A DNA stretch of 64,000 nt, taken from positions 1-64,000 of the forward strand of contig SVON01000002.1 in NCBI GenBank assembly GCA_015066365.1, in the 5' to 3' direction. The DNA comes from Oscillospiraceae bacterium (GTDB taxonomy: Bacteria; Bacillota; Clostridia; Oscillospirales; Acutalibacteraceae). The stretch's first letter is position 1; the number at the start of each line of letters is the position of its first letter. The notes below the pieces were generated by a model. It was not told where the DNA came from, searched no databases, and worked only from the letters and a program-made list of their open reading frames with translations. The translations under genes were made by a program, and so were the position numbers. Shown in pieces: positions 51,732-60,575 of the stretch.

Positions 51732-53093
51732 ATGCCTATTGAAGTTTGGTACTTAATAGCGCTATTCTCGGTCGTCACCGTGAGCTTTACCCTGCTCAAG
51801 CGACCTCTGTACGAGTGTATGTTGCTGGGCTTTATCGTGCTGGTGGCCATCACCGGCACCTGGTCCGACGTGGGCAACTTCATCTGGGAGGCCTTGCAGG
51901 AGGACACGCTGTATGTCATCTTTGCCTTTATCCTATCGGCAGAACTGCTGTCCAAGACCTCGGTGATCGACGATTGCATTGGCATCATCCTGTCCCTGTT
52001 CGGCCGTCTGCGTGGCGGTGCCGGTTTTGTGGCGGTCATCGGCAGCTCGTATATGGGCTCTCTGTCCGGCTCCGGTCCCGGTAACGTAGCCACCACCGGT
52101 GTATTCACCATCCCGGCGATGAAGCGCTCCGGGTTCCCGGCCCATTTGGCCGCCAACGTGGAGGCCTTTTCCAGCACCATGGGCAATATGATCCCCCCCG
52201 CCGGTATGATCGGCGTAGCCTTTGGCATTTTGGATAAGGCCTATCCCAACACCTATACCCTGCCCCAGTACTGGATGCTGCTGTGGGGCGTCGCCCTGTG
52301 GTTCATTCTCCAGCGCATCGTCACCCTCTATCTGATGTGCCTCCATTACAAGGTGGAGCCGATGGAAAAGGCGGAGATCCCCAAGCTGAAAGACTCCCTT
52401 AAACAAGGGTGGAAGGCCGTATTCCTGCCCATCATCGTGTTTGTCCCCTTTATTCTGACCAGTCAGTTCGAGGACTCCTTCACCAACGCTCTGGGTGCCG
52501 GCGCAAAAGCCTTCAGCAGCAGCCTGCTGTTGATCATCCCCGCCCTGATCGTGCTGTGCGGCATTCTGCTGTCCAATAAGAAATCCCGCCAGCAGATGAC
52601 GCCCCGATATATGTATCAGAGCATCAACAAGGGGATGCTGAAGGTGGTGCCCACCGCCGCTCTGGTGCTGTTCGCCTATTTTGTGGCAAACGTGTTGGAG
52701 GGTCTGAGCATTGAGTCGGCCATCGGCAACTATATGGAAACGCTGAATATGAGCCATATCGCTCTGAGCTTTATTATCCCGCTGATCTGCGCCATTCTGG
52801 GTATGGTGCTACCCGGCTCCAGCCAGGTGAAGATCTTCGGCGGCATCATCATCGCCCTGATGGCCGGTGCCGGCGGCAACCCCATGCTGGCCGCTGCCAT
52901 GCTGCCCTGTATCTGCGGTGCGATGCACGGTGTGACGCCCCCCTATTGCGCCTGCATCTATACCGGTATGGGTATCGCCCAGTCGGAGCTGAAGCCCACT
53001 CTGGTAAACGCCCTTTTCTGGTTGATCCCCCATTATCTGCTGAGTGCTTTGATTTTGGCAGGCTGGCTCCCGGTCTGGGGCCTGATTGGTTAA
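51732..53093 (+). CDS. TRAP transporter large permease (DctM-like)
   Basis: Polytopic; GSSYMGSLSGSGPGNVATTGVFTIPAMKRSGFPAHLAANVEAFSSTMGNMIPPAGMIGVAFG. Confidence 0.8.
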   Translation: MPIEVWYLIALFSVVTVSFTLLKRPLYECMLLGFIVLVAITGTWSDVGNFIWEALQEDTLYVIFAFILSAELLSKTSVIDDCIGIILSLFGRLRGGAGFVAVIGSSYMGSLSGSGPGNVATTGVFTIPAMKRSGFPAHLAANVEAFSSTMGNMIPPAGMIGVAFGILDKAYPNTYTLPQYWMLLWGVALWFILQRIVTLYLMCLHYKVEPMEKAEIPKLKDSLKQGWKAVFLPIIVFVPFILTSQFEDSFTNALGAGAKAFSSSLLLIIPALIVLCGILLSNKKSRQQMTPRYMYQSINKGMLKVVPTAALVLFAYFVANVLEGLSIESAIGNYMETLNMSHIALSFIIPLICAILGMVLPGSSQVKIFGGIIIALMAGAGGNPMLAAAMLPCICGAMHGVTPPYCACIYTGMGIAQSELKPTLVNALFWLIPHYLLSALILAGWLPVWGLIG

Positions 53094-53106
53094 GGAGGTT
53101 TTGGCT

Positions 53107-53406
53107 ATGCGTGAAAAGTTATTTAAGATTTGCAACAACGTCTACAGCGTTCTGATGACCATCTCCTTTTTCGGGGGTGTGCTGCCCCTCGTGCCCTTCC
53201 TCATCGCCCTGTGCATCGGTGGCGGTGCCGGCGGCACCGGCGAGGCCATCGCCACCTTCCTGCACAACGACTATTACCCCTGGGTCATTATGGCAGGCTC
53301 TGTGGCAATTGTGTTCGGCCTGATTGCCATGTACATCGGCAAGCTGGAAGGCCTGAGCATCAAAAAGGTCAGCGTCGACTCCGACGAGGAACAGAACGAT
53401 CACTAA
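53107..53406 (+). CDS. Small two- or three-TM membrane protein, possible permease partner
   Basis: 99 aa; hydrophobic segments ISFFGGVLPLVPFLIALCIGGGAG and WVIMAGSVAIVFGLIAMYIG; immediately downstream of the permease. Confidence 0.6.
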   Translation: MREKLFKICNNVYSVLMTISFFGGVLPLVPFLIALCIGGGAGGTGEAIATFLHNDYYPWVIMAGSVAIVFGLIAMYIGKLEGLSIKKVSVDSDEEQNDH

Positions 53407-53412
53407 GCCTTC

Positions 53413-53449
53413 TAAAAAGGTCGCTGTCAAAAAGACAGCGACCTTTTTC
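53413..53449 (+). terminator. Terminator of the permease operon
   Basis: AAAAAGGTCGCTGTC-AAAAA-GACAGCGACCTTTTT. Confidence 0.85.
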
Positions 53450-53466
53450 AGTTTCTTTTTTCTCCA

Positions 53467-53512
53467 CAAAAAAATCCCCATCCGGCACACAGCCGGATGG
53501 GGCTTCTCTTTT
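53467..53512 (-). terminator. Terminator of the glycan-cluster operon
   Basis: Minus strand AAGCCCCATCCGGCT-GTGT-GCCGGATGGGGATTTTTTT. Confidence 0.8.
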
Positions 53513-53513
53513 G

Positions 53514-54752
53514 TTACAGATGTAAATCCTTAATGGGGGTGAGCAGGTCGTGGCGCAGCATATCTTTGCCCTCGGCATCCACCAACCGGATGGTGGCGGC
53601 GGCCTTGTTATGCTTCTCCACCAGTTCCTCAAAGCTGTCGGCGGCAATGGTGATGCTGGCGACACGGTCGCTGCTGGTCACCGCATTGGCTATCTCGGCG
53701 CCCTGCCACTTAAACTGCCAATACTCCTCCAGCACACCCTCCTGCTTCAGCTCCTCAAAGCCCTCCAGGTGATCAAAGGTGCCGGGATAGGCATACAGGA
53801 ACTCGTTGGTCAGATAGGTGTGCTCCGGCTTGATCTCGCCCAGCTCTACCGGCTCGCCCAGGGTCAGACGGATCACGCCGTCGATGGGGTCAAACCCGGT
53901 GGCGCGCTTGAGCAGCAGATACTTGGCACCGCCGCCGTTACGGGCGCAGAATTCCAGCACGGATTCCCTCTGGTCATTGGTAAGCAGCTGCACCAGCATG
54001 GGCGTGTTCTTCAGCCCAAAGGCATCGGCGATCTTCTGACCGATCACCCGAATGCGCTCCAGCGTTTCGGGAGAAACAGCGGCGGGGTATCGGGTGCGGA
54101 ACGCTAAAAAGCGATCCTTATAATCCACCTTTTCGGTGTTGGAGGCGCTGAGCAAGTGCGCCACGCCGTCGATGACCTGATAGTCCACCGTCAGCTCGGC
54201 GCCCTCCACAAACTCCTCCACGATCACCACACCGGAGCGGCTGATAGCGGCAGCCTCCGCAAAGAACCGGCGCAGTTCCTCCCAGTTGGTGGCCTTGCGC
54301 ACACCCTTGGAGCTATAACCATCCGCCGGCTTGACCACCAGCGGGAATTGCATCTGATTGACCTTTTCCTCGTCCAACACGTCCATAAAGGAGTTCTTGG
54401 AGGTGGGGATGTCAAACCGGTGGAAGATGTCCTTCATCAGGCTCTTATCCGACACGTCACAGGCGGTCTTATAGTCGATGTAGCAGGGCAGGCCCAGCTC
54501 CTCCGACACCTTCGCCACCGTGATCAGCACCTGGTCGGCGCAAACGGTGATGAGAAAATCCGCCTGCTCGTCCACGGCGATCTGCTTGACCGCCTCGGCG
54601 TCCAGGATGTTCACCTTGATAAACTTATCCGCATAGGGGCGGGCCACCGCGTTCACATTGTTATCCAGCAGCACCGTCTCGATGCCCCGCTCTTTCAGAT
54701 AACCCAACAGAACGATCTGCGGACAACTGCCCGCCAAAACTAATGCTTTCAT
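53514..54752 (-). CDS. ATP-grasp domain protein (carboxylate-amine/thiol ligase-like)
   Basis: MKALVLAGSCPQIVLLGYLKERGIETVLLDNN; FPLVVKPADGYSSKGVRKATNWEELRRFF; VVIVEEFVEGAELTVDYQ; VLEFCARNGGGAKYLLLKRATGFD. Confidence 0.85.
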   Translation of the reverse strand: MKALVLAGSCPQIVLLGYLKERGIETVLLDNNVNAVARPYADKFIKVNILDAEAVKQIAVDEQADFLITVCADQVLITVAKVSEELGLPCYIDYKTACDVSDKSLMKDIFHRFDIPTSKNSFMDVLDEEKVNQMQFPLVVKPADGYSSKGVRKATNWEELRRFFAEAAAISRSGVVIVEEFVEGAELTVDYQVIDGVAHLLSASNTEKVDYKDRFLAFRTRYPAAVSPETLERIRVIGQKIADAFGLKNTPMLVQLLTNDQRESVLEFCARNGGGAKYLLLKRATGFDPIDGVIRLTLGEPVELGEIKPEHTYLTNEFLYAYPGTFDHLEGFEELKQEGVLEEYWQFKWQGAEIANAVTSSDRVASITIAADSFEELVEKHNKAAATIRLVDAEGKDMLRHDLLTPIKDLHL

Positions 54753-54771
54753 ACTCTCTCCTCTCACCGCA

Positions 54772-56223
54772 TCACGGTTGCTCCGCAATAATGCGCTTAC
54801 GGTCGATCTTGCCGTTAAAGGTGCGGGGTATCTCGTCGATGGCCACAATGTACTTGGGTACCTTATAGGCCTCCAGCTTCTCCCCCAGATACTCCGACAG
54901 CGCGGCGGTATCCAGCTCATACCCCTCGTTCAGCTTGACCAGCATCTTGACCACCCGGCCGTACACCCGATCCTCGTAGGGAATGCACACGCACTCGTCC
55001 ACCATAGGATGACGCAACGCCACATCCTCCACCTCGGTGGGGGCGATCTTCAGACCGCCTACGTTGATCACGTCGTCCCGACGTCCCACCAGATACAGAT
55101 AGCCGTTGTCAATATACCCCAGGTCGGTCATATAGATGACGCCGTCCTTTATGGTGTTGGCGGTCATCTCCGGCTCGTTCCAGTAGCCGGCGGTGACGGT
55201 ATTGCTGCGTATGGCGATGATACCGGGGTTGTCCGCGGTGGCGTTCTCCATCCGGTTATAGTGCTCGTCCACAATGTAGATGTCCACACCGGGGTTGGCC
55301 TTGCCCACGCACTTGGTGTCGCCGGAGACGGCGTTGTAGTCGATATAGCACACAGCACCCACCTCGGAGCCGCCGTAGGCGTCAAACTTGCGCACGTGGG
55401 GCAGCAGGGCGATCAACTTCTCCTTATCGCCGCCGGGCAGAGCGGAAGAACTGGAATACAGAAAGTCCAGTTGTTCATCGTATTTTGCCAACTCCTTCGC
55501 GCCCAGCATCAGCACGTAGTGTACGCCGGCCGGGGGCAGATAGATGGAGGTGACGTGATGGTTTTTAATGTTGTCAAAGAACAGCTTCAGGTTGGTGAAA
55601 CCAGCCATCAGCAGCACCGTGCTGCCCCGCACCATCGACATGTGGGTCTTGCGCAGACCCGCCGCGTGGTTCATAGGGGTGGGGATCAGCCATACGTTGT
55701 CGATGGAATAGTTCAGCACCGCGTTCTGGCTCTCGCACATATTCATCTGGGCGTAGTGGGTGATCATCACGCCCTTGGACTTGCCGGTGGTGCCGGTGGT
55801 GAACAGGATCTCCTGCAGCATCTCCTCGGTGGGGAACTCCGGCACCGGTCCGTCGTAGGCGGCCAGATCGTCCAAAGACACCGCAAAGTGCTCCAGGGGA
55901 TGCTCGCCGGTCAGGGTCATACTGGGGGTGATCTCTGCCGCGATGGCGGATACCCGATCCGCCGGAGCGGCGTGCTCCACCGGCACGTGGACACCGCCGG
56001 CCAGATGGATGCCGTAGCACATCACCAGGAATTCCACCGTATGGTTGGCCTCCAGGATGACCCGCTCCCCTTTATTCAGCCCCTTTTCCTTCAGCAGGGC
56101 GGCCATACCCGCCACCATCCGCCACAGGGTAGCATAATCCACCGTGCGGTCAGGGGCGACGAGGGCGGTCTTACCCGGCTGAGCGAGACTATGGTCATAA
56201 ATGCTTTTAACAATGGAACGCAT
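54772..56223 (-). CDS. AMP-dependent synthetase/ligase (acyl or aminoacyl activating, ANL superfamily)
   Basis: ILFTTGTTGKSKGVMITH (A3), YGGSEVGAVCY, YMTDLGYIDNGYLYLVGRRDDVINVGGLKIAPTEVE (A7-A8), terminal PRTFNGKIDRKRI. Confidence 0.93.
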   Translation of the reverse strand: MRSIVKSIYDHSLAQPGKTALVAPDRTVDYATLWRMVAGMAALLKEKGLNKGERVILEANHTVEFLVMCYGIHLAGGVHVPVEHAAPADRVSAIAAEITPSMTLTGEHPLEHFAVSLDDLAAYDGPVPEFPTEEMLQEILFTTGTTGKSKGVMITHYAQMNMCESQNAVLNYSIDNVWLIPTPMNHAAGLRKTHMSMVRGSTVLLMAGFTNLKLFFDNIKNHHVTSIYLPPAGVHYVLMLGAKELAKYDEQLDFLYSSSSALPGGDKEKLIALLPHVRKFDAYGGSEVGAVCYIDYNAVSGDTKCVGKANPGVDIYIVDEHYNRMENATADNPGIIAIRSNTVTAGYWNEPEMTANTIKDGVIYMTDLGYIDNGYLYLVGRRDDVINVGGLKIAPTEVEDVALRHPMVDECVCIPYEDRVYGRVVKMLVKLNEGYELDTAALSEYLGEKLEAYKVPKYIVAIDEIPRTFNGKIDRKRIIAEQP

Positions 56224-56242
56224 AAGGCAACTCCTTTGAAAA

Positions 56243-56806
56243 TTACTTATCCCGGCGTTTGAGGAACCGCTCCCAGACCTGGGCGGCCACTTCCGGCTCC
56301 ATCTGCTGATTTTTCACCGCCACGGTCTGACCGCGGCTCATCTTACGCAGAGCCAGGAACATATCAAAGCGACCGGTGACCTTGGCCGGGATGCCGGAGG
56401 CCACCGAATTCTCCGGGATGTCGGAGGTGACCACGCTGCCGCAGGTGACGATGGTATCCTTACCGATACGCACGTCCGGCATCACGGTCACGTTCATGGC
56501 AATATAGACGTTATCCTGCAGTTCCACACAGCCCAGCTTCTCGCCATGGCCGAAATCGTCCTCGGGATTGCGGGTCTTGAGGTAGCGGTTGAGCATATCG
56601 TGGGTGACGATCTTGGCGGTCTTGTGCACGTGCACGTTGTCCCCCAGGCGGATCAGCTCCGGGTACAGCGGCACCAGCCAGGGACCCCATTTGCAGTTGT
56701 CCCCGATGGCACCCAGAATGTGGTGCTTTTTCAGATAGCGGGCCCGTTTGGCACCGCCGTGGATCGCCAGCAGACGCAGGCTGTGATACATCCGTTTTGC
56801 TTTCAT
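56243..56806 (-). CDS. Left-handed beta-helix (hexapeptide) acyltransferase
   Basis: GDNVHVHKTAKIVTHDML..., VYIAMNVTVMPDVRIGKDTIVTCGSVVTSDIPENSVASGIPAKVTGRFD. Confidence 0.88.
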   Translation of the reverse strand: MKAKRMYHSLRLLAIHGGAKRARYLKKHHILGAIGDNCKWGPWLVPLYPELIRLGDNVHVHKTAKIVTHDMLNRYLKTRNPEDDFGHGEKLGCVELQDNVYIAMNVTVMPDVRIGKDTIVTCGSVVTSDIPENSVASGIPAKVTGRFDMFLALRKMSRGQTVAVKNQQMEPEVAAQVWERFLKRRDK

Positions 56807-56826
56807 ACTCGTTTCTCCTCCGGCAA

Positions 56827-57060
56827 TCAGCCTTTCAGGCGTTCCACCATCGCCACCATAGCGGCAACGGAGTTAAAGTTCTCCGGCACGATCTCGTCCA
56901 CGCCGATCTCCACCTCAAAGCCCTCGCTCAGCAGGGAGATCAGGCTCATCAGCTCAAAAGAGTCCAAATAGCCGCCCTCGATGATGTCCTCAATACCGGA
57001 CAGGTCGCGGGTGGGTTTTACCTCGTTCAGAATGGCAATCACTTTCTCTTGAATCATCAC
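56827..57060 (-). CDS. Acyl carrier protein
   Basis: 77 aa, acidic; phosphopantetheine-site-like LDSFELMSLISLLSEGFEVEI. Confidence 0.85.
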   Translation of the reverse strand: MMIQEKVIAILNEVKPTRDLSGIEDIIEGGYLDSFELMSLISLLSEGFEVEIGVDEIVPENFNSVAAMVAMVERLKG

Positions 57061-59892
57061 TTATTCCTCCGTTGTTTCATTTAGTTTTGGGGTTGCTTTT
57101 TTCTTTTTGAATTTTTTACGGACCACTTTTATCAACAGGGCGCGATAACGATAGGCCGCCACACAGGCCGCCACGCCCAGCACGGCGATAAAGCCGTAGC
57201 GCAGCGGGTCGCTCTCATACAGCAGGTAGCTCAGCGCCATAAAGCCACAGGTAACCAGCAGAACGCCGGCCATCAGCTTGAAGTTCACGTACTTGCCCAG
57301 ACCGCACCGACGCACCAGCAGATAGTTGATGACGAACAGCACCCCAAAGGCGGCGATGTTGATCAAGGGGAGAATCTGCACACTGCCGGTCCACTTCATC
57401 AGGAAGTACTTGGCCAGGACGGTGAGCACCGCCACCACGCCGGTAGCCACACCGGTGGCCACCACTTTCTTCTGATAGGTGAGCATAATGGTGAAGATGG
57501 TGCCGGCGGACTGAACTAGCGCCGCCACCACAAAACCGGGCATCAAGGTGGTGGAGGCAGGATACTTGCCGGCGCCCAGGATATGCACCACCTCGGGGGC
57601 CAACAGAATGACGCCGATGCCCAGCACCGCAATGCCGGCGGTATAGGCCAGGGTGCCCCGCCGCGCGGCTTTTACTTTTTCCTGGTGGAGGTTGTCCATC
57701 AGCCAGGTGGTCACCGCACCGGACACCGCAATCAGCAGGGTGGTGAGGATGTGGTTGGCCGAGGAGGCGGTGGACACCACCGCATTCACCTTCTCGCCCA
57801 ACACCGCCGTGGTGACGATGGAGTTAGAGGAGGTGAGCAGCTGGGCGGTGAGATAATGGAGCATCAACGGGAAGGCCAGGACCAACCCGTATTTGCAATA
57901 CTTCCACTTAATGACCCGCCCCTTGAAGAACAGAAGCAGGAAGCAACCGGCACCGATCAGCGCCGAAGGCAGATAGAAGCCGTAGATCCGGGCATCCAGT
58001 TTGCTCGCCGCCGGGGCAATCGCCACCAACCCCACCGCGATGAGGGTGGGCACCAGAGCATTGACGGCGGAGATCACCGCCACGGATTTATACCGGTAGA
58101 GGGTGCGTTCCTTGGCAAAGTAGATCTGCTTGCACCCCTGGAACAGCAACATAACGAACAGCACGTGGACGTACTGCTGAGGGATGGAGGTGAGCACGGT
58201 AAAGGTATCCCCCATCAGCAGAGCGATGCCGTACAGGATCAGCGTAAAGCTGCAGCTGGCCAGCGTCACCGAGGACACGTACTTGTTGAAATCGTCTTTG
58301 AAATCGTAATAGGCGCGGGCTACCGTATTCTGCATCTCCAGACTGGTGATGATCAGCAGCACCGTTTCCCAACTGGCGAAGTTGGAGAAGGCACCCAGAC
58401 TGCTCTCGTCCAACTGGTGGGCGAAGATGGGGTGGGTGATAAAGGAAATGCCTTTGACCAGGAAGGTGCTGACCACGTACCAAAATCCGGCCTTGAGTGC
58501 TAGCCCGGTGCTGCCCCGCTGAAGCTCTCCCGCGGGAGCCTTGCTCCGCTTTTCCCGCCGGAACGAAAAGGACCAGTCCCGTTTGCCCGGTGGGGTCTCG
58601 GTGGGATAGCCACCCAACAGCAGGATGCAGAAAATCAGCATATACGCAGAGCCGTGGGTGTGGTTGGTGAAATAGGAAAGTCCCAGGATCATCAACGCCA
58701 ACCAGCTATACTGCCGCTTAAGCTTGAATAGGCTGATGCCGTAGAAGGCATAAGAAATCACCAGGCCGATCAGACCGTATTTATAGATGGACTCGTGGAA
58801 GCCGGCCATATACCATCCGGCCTCGTCGCCGGGAACAGCCTTACCGAACAGCCACTCGGTGCCGGTGAGCTCCGCCACCGCCGCCGTACCGGAGCCGGTA
58901 CGGCCGGCCACGGCGTTGTAGCCGTCGCTGGTGCCCAGAATGCGGTTGACCGCATCCTGCACCACGTCCAGACACAGATAGGCCAGAACCGCCACCACCA
59001 CCAGGCCCAGGATCAACACAATGTTGATGGGGCGGATGGTGAGCCCGCCAAAGGTGAACGCACCGTACCGCTTTCCCCTAAAGGGGATGCCCTTAAAGGT
59101 GCGGGGCCGGAGGGTAAAGCCTTTGATCTTGAATTTGCCAATGCCGATGGGCTTGCCGGAGCCATTCTCGCCACAATAGAAGGCGAAGTACAGCAGCCAC
59201 AGCCCCATACACAGGGCGATGCCCAGACCGGAGGTGCTGGCCACCACGCCCACCGTAATCAGTGCCGCCAGAGCGCACCGTTTTTTGTTAAAGCCGGGGG
59301 ACAGCAACAAAAACAGCAGCACCGGCGTGCAGTAAAGCGCCATGTGAGAGGGTTCCATAAAGATGGAGGAGGGGCGATACATCTTCATCGGGTTGCCGAG
59401 GATGCTGATCTTACCGGTCTCCACCAGACCCATCCATTGATCGCTGCCGGACAGGAACAGCTGGGTAGGCACCAGCTGCAGGTGAAAGTCAAACACCGAA
59501 TAGCAGACGTACTGCACCAGGATCAGCGCACTGCCCGCCACCGCCACCGCCGTCATGGCGGTGAGCAACTTTTTGACGTTGATGATGCCGCTGGCCGCCG
59601 CCAACAGGAACAGACACACCAGTCCCTCGCGGGCCAGCTCGTTGAACCCGGTGCCACCGTCCACGATCTTAACAACGCTGAACAGCAGAAGCGGCAACAC
59701 CGGCAACCACTTGACCCGGTTTTGCATCCAGAACCGCACCAAAATATACGGGGTCAGAATGGCCAGAATGGTGGCGCGGGAATCCACCAGGATGCCCTGA
59801 TAGTTCTGGAGCAACGGACACAGCGCCAACAGAATGGCGCAGGTGGTGTCCAGCATCGAGAAGGATTCTTTTTTCAGTTTGGAAGTGTCCAT
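57061..59892 (-). CDS. Fused O-antigen polymerase (Wzy)-like and flippase (Wzx)-like protein
   Basis: 943 aa. N-terminal half has Wzy-like RPSSIFMEPSHMALYCTPVLLFLL; C-terminal half has Wzx-like LKAGFWYVVSTFLVKGISFITHPIFAHQLDESSLGAFSNFASWETVLLII. Hydrophilic linker around 58520-58620. Confidence 0.82.
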   Translation of the reverse strand: MDTSKLKKESFSMLDTTCAILLALCPLLQNYQGILVDSRATILAILTPYILVRFWMQNRVKWLPVLPLLLFSVVKIVDGGTGFNELAREGLVCLFLLAAASGIINVKKLLTAMTAVAVAGSALILVQYVCYSVFDFHLQLVPTQLFLSGSDQWMGLVETGKISILGNPMKMYRPSSIFMEPSHMALYCTPVLLFLLLSPGFNKKRCALAALITVGVVASTSGLGIALCMGLWLLYFAFYCGENGSGKPIGIGKFKIKGFTLRPRTFKGIPFRGKRYGAFTFGGLTIRPINIVLILGLVVVAVLAYLCLDVVQDAVNRILGTSDGYNAVAGRTGSGTAAVAELTGTEWLFGKAVPGDEAGWYMAGFHESIYKYGLIGLVISYAFYGISLFKLKRQYSWLALMILGLSYFTNHTHGSAYMLIFCILLLGGYPTETPPGKRDWSFSFRREKRSKAPAGELQRGSTGLALKAGFWYVVSTFLVKGISFITHPIFAHQLDESSLGAFSNFASWETVLLIITSLEMQNTVARAYYDFKDDFNKYVSSVTLASCSFTLILYGIALLMGDTFTVLTSIPQQYVHVLFVMLLFQGCKQIYFAKERTLYRYKSVAVISAVNALVPTLIAVGLVAIAPAASKLDARIYGFYLPSALIGAGCFLLLFFKGRVIKWKYCKYGLVLAFPLMLHYLTAQLLTSSNSIVTTAVLGEKVNAVVSTASSANHILTTLLIAVSGAVTTWLMDNLHQEKVKAARRGTLAYTAGIAVLGIGVILLAPEVVHILGAGKYPASTTLMPGFVVAALVQSAGTIFTIMLTYQKKVVATGVATGVVAVLTVLAKYFLMKWTGSVQILPLINIAAFGVLFVINYLLVRRCGLGKYVNFKLMAGVLLVTCGFMALSYLLYESDPLRYGFIAVLGVAACVAAYRYRALLIKVVRKKFKKKKATPKLNETTEE

Positions 59893-59913
59893 AAGAGCCC
59901 TCCCCTTTCTGCG

Positions 59914-60573
59914 TTAGTCCTCTTTCTTCTCCTCTTCCGGTACGTAGTGCTTGGAGAAACGGTCCACACCCCGGTACTCAGGCTTTACCTCGGTGCCGGT
60001 GTGCTTAAATACCATCAGCGCGGTATGGAATATGATTTTGATGTCCAGCCAAAAGCTGAAGGTCTTGTAATACTCAATATCGTACTGGATACGCTCGGTC
60101 CAGCTGATGTTGTTGCGCCCCTTGGCCTGCGCCAAGCCGGCCATACCGGGGCGCATCTCAAAGCGGAGCACCTCATCCCCCTCACAGCGGGGCGCCTGAT
60201 AATCCAGCATAGGACGGGGTCCCACAAAGCTCATGGTGCCGTTCAGGATATTGAACAGCTGGGGCAGCTCGTCCAGGCTGGTCTTGCGCAGGATCCGCCC
60301 CACCTTGGTGATGCGGTCCTCGGACATGATCTCGTTGCCATCGGCATCGTACCGCTCGGTGATCATGGTGCGGAACTTATACATCTTAAAGGGCTTTTGG
60401 TTTTTACCGATGCGGGTGGCGTTGTACATCGCCGGGCCCTTAGAGGTCAGCTTGATGACGATGGGCACCACGATAAACACCGGGATGACGATCAAGATCA
60501 GGATCATCACCAAACTAAGCACAATATCAAAACTGCGTTTGAGAAACAAATTAAAAGCTCTCATGGTTTTCAC
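59914..60573 (-). CDS. Undecaprenyl-phosphate sugar-1-phosphate transferase (PglC/WcaJ-type)
   Basis: FLKRSFDIVLSLVMILILIVIPVFIVVPIVIKLTSKGPAMYNATRIGKNQKPFKMYKFRTM; LRKTSLDELPQLFNILNGTMSFVGPRPML; RPGMAGLAQAKGRNNISWTERIQYDIEYY. Confidence 0.94.
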   Translation of the reverse strand: MKTMRAFNLFLKRSFDIVLSLVMILILIVIPVFIVVPIVIKLTSKGPAMYNATRIGKNQKPFKMYKFRTMITERYDADGNEIMSEDRITKVGRILRKTSLDELPQLFNILNGTMSFVGPRPMLDYQAPRCEGDEVLRFEMRPGMAGLAQAKGRNNISWTERIQYDIEYYKTFSFWLDIKIIFHTALMVFKHTGTEVKPEYRGVDRFSKHYVPEEEKKED

Positions 60574-60575
60574 TC

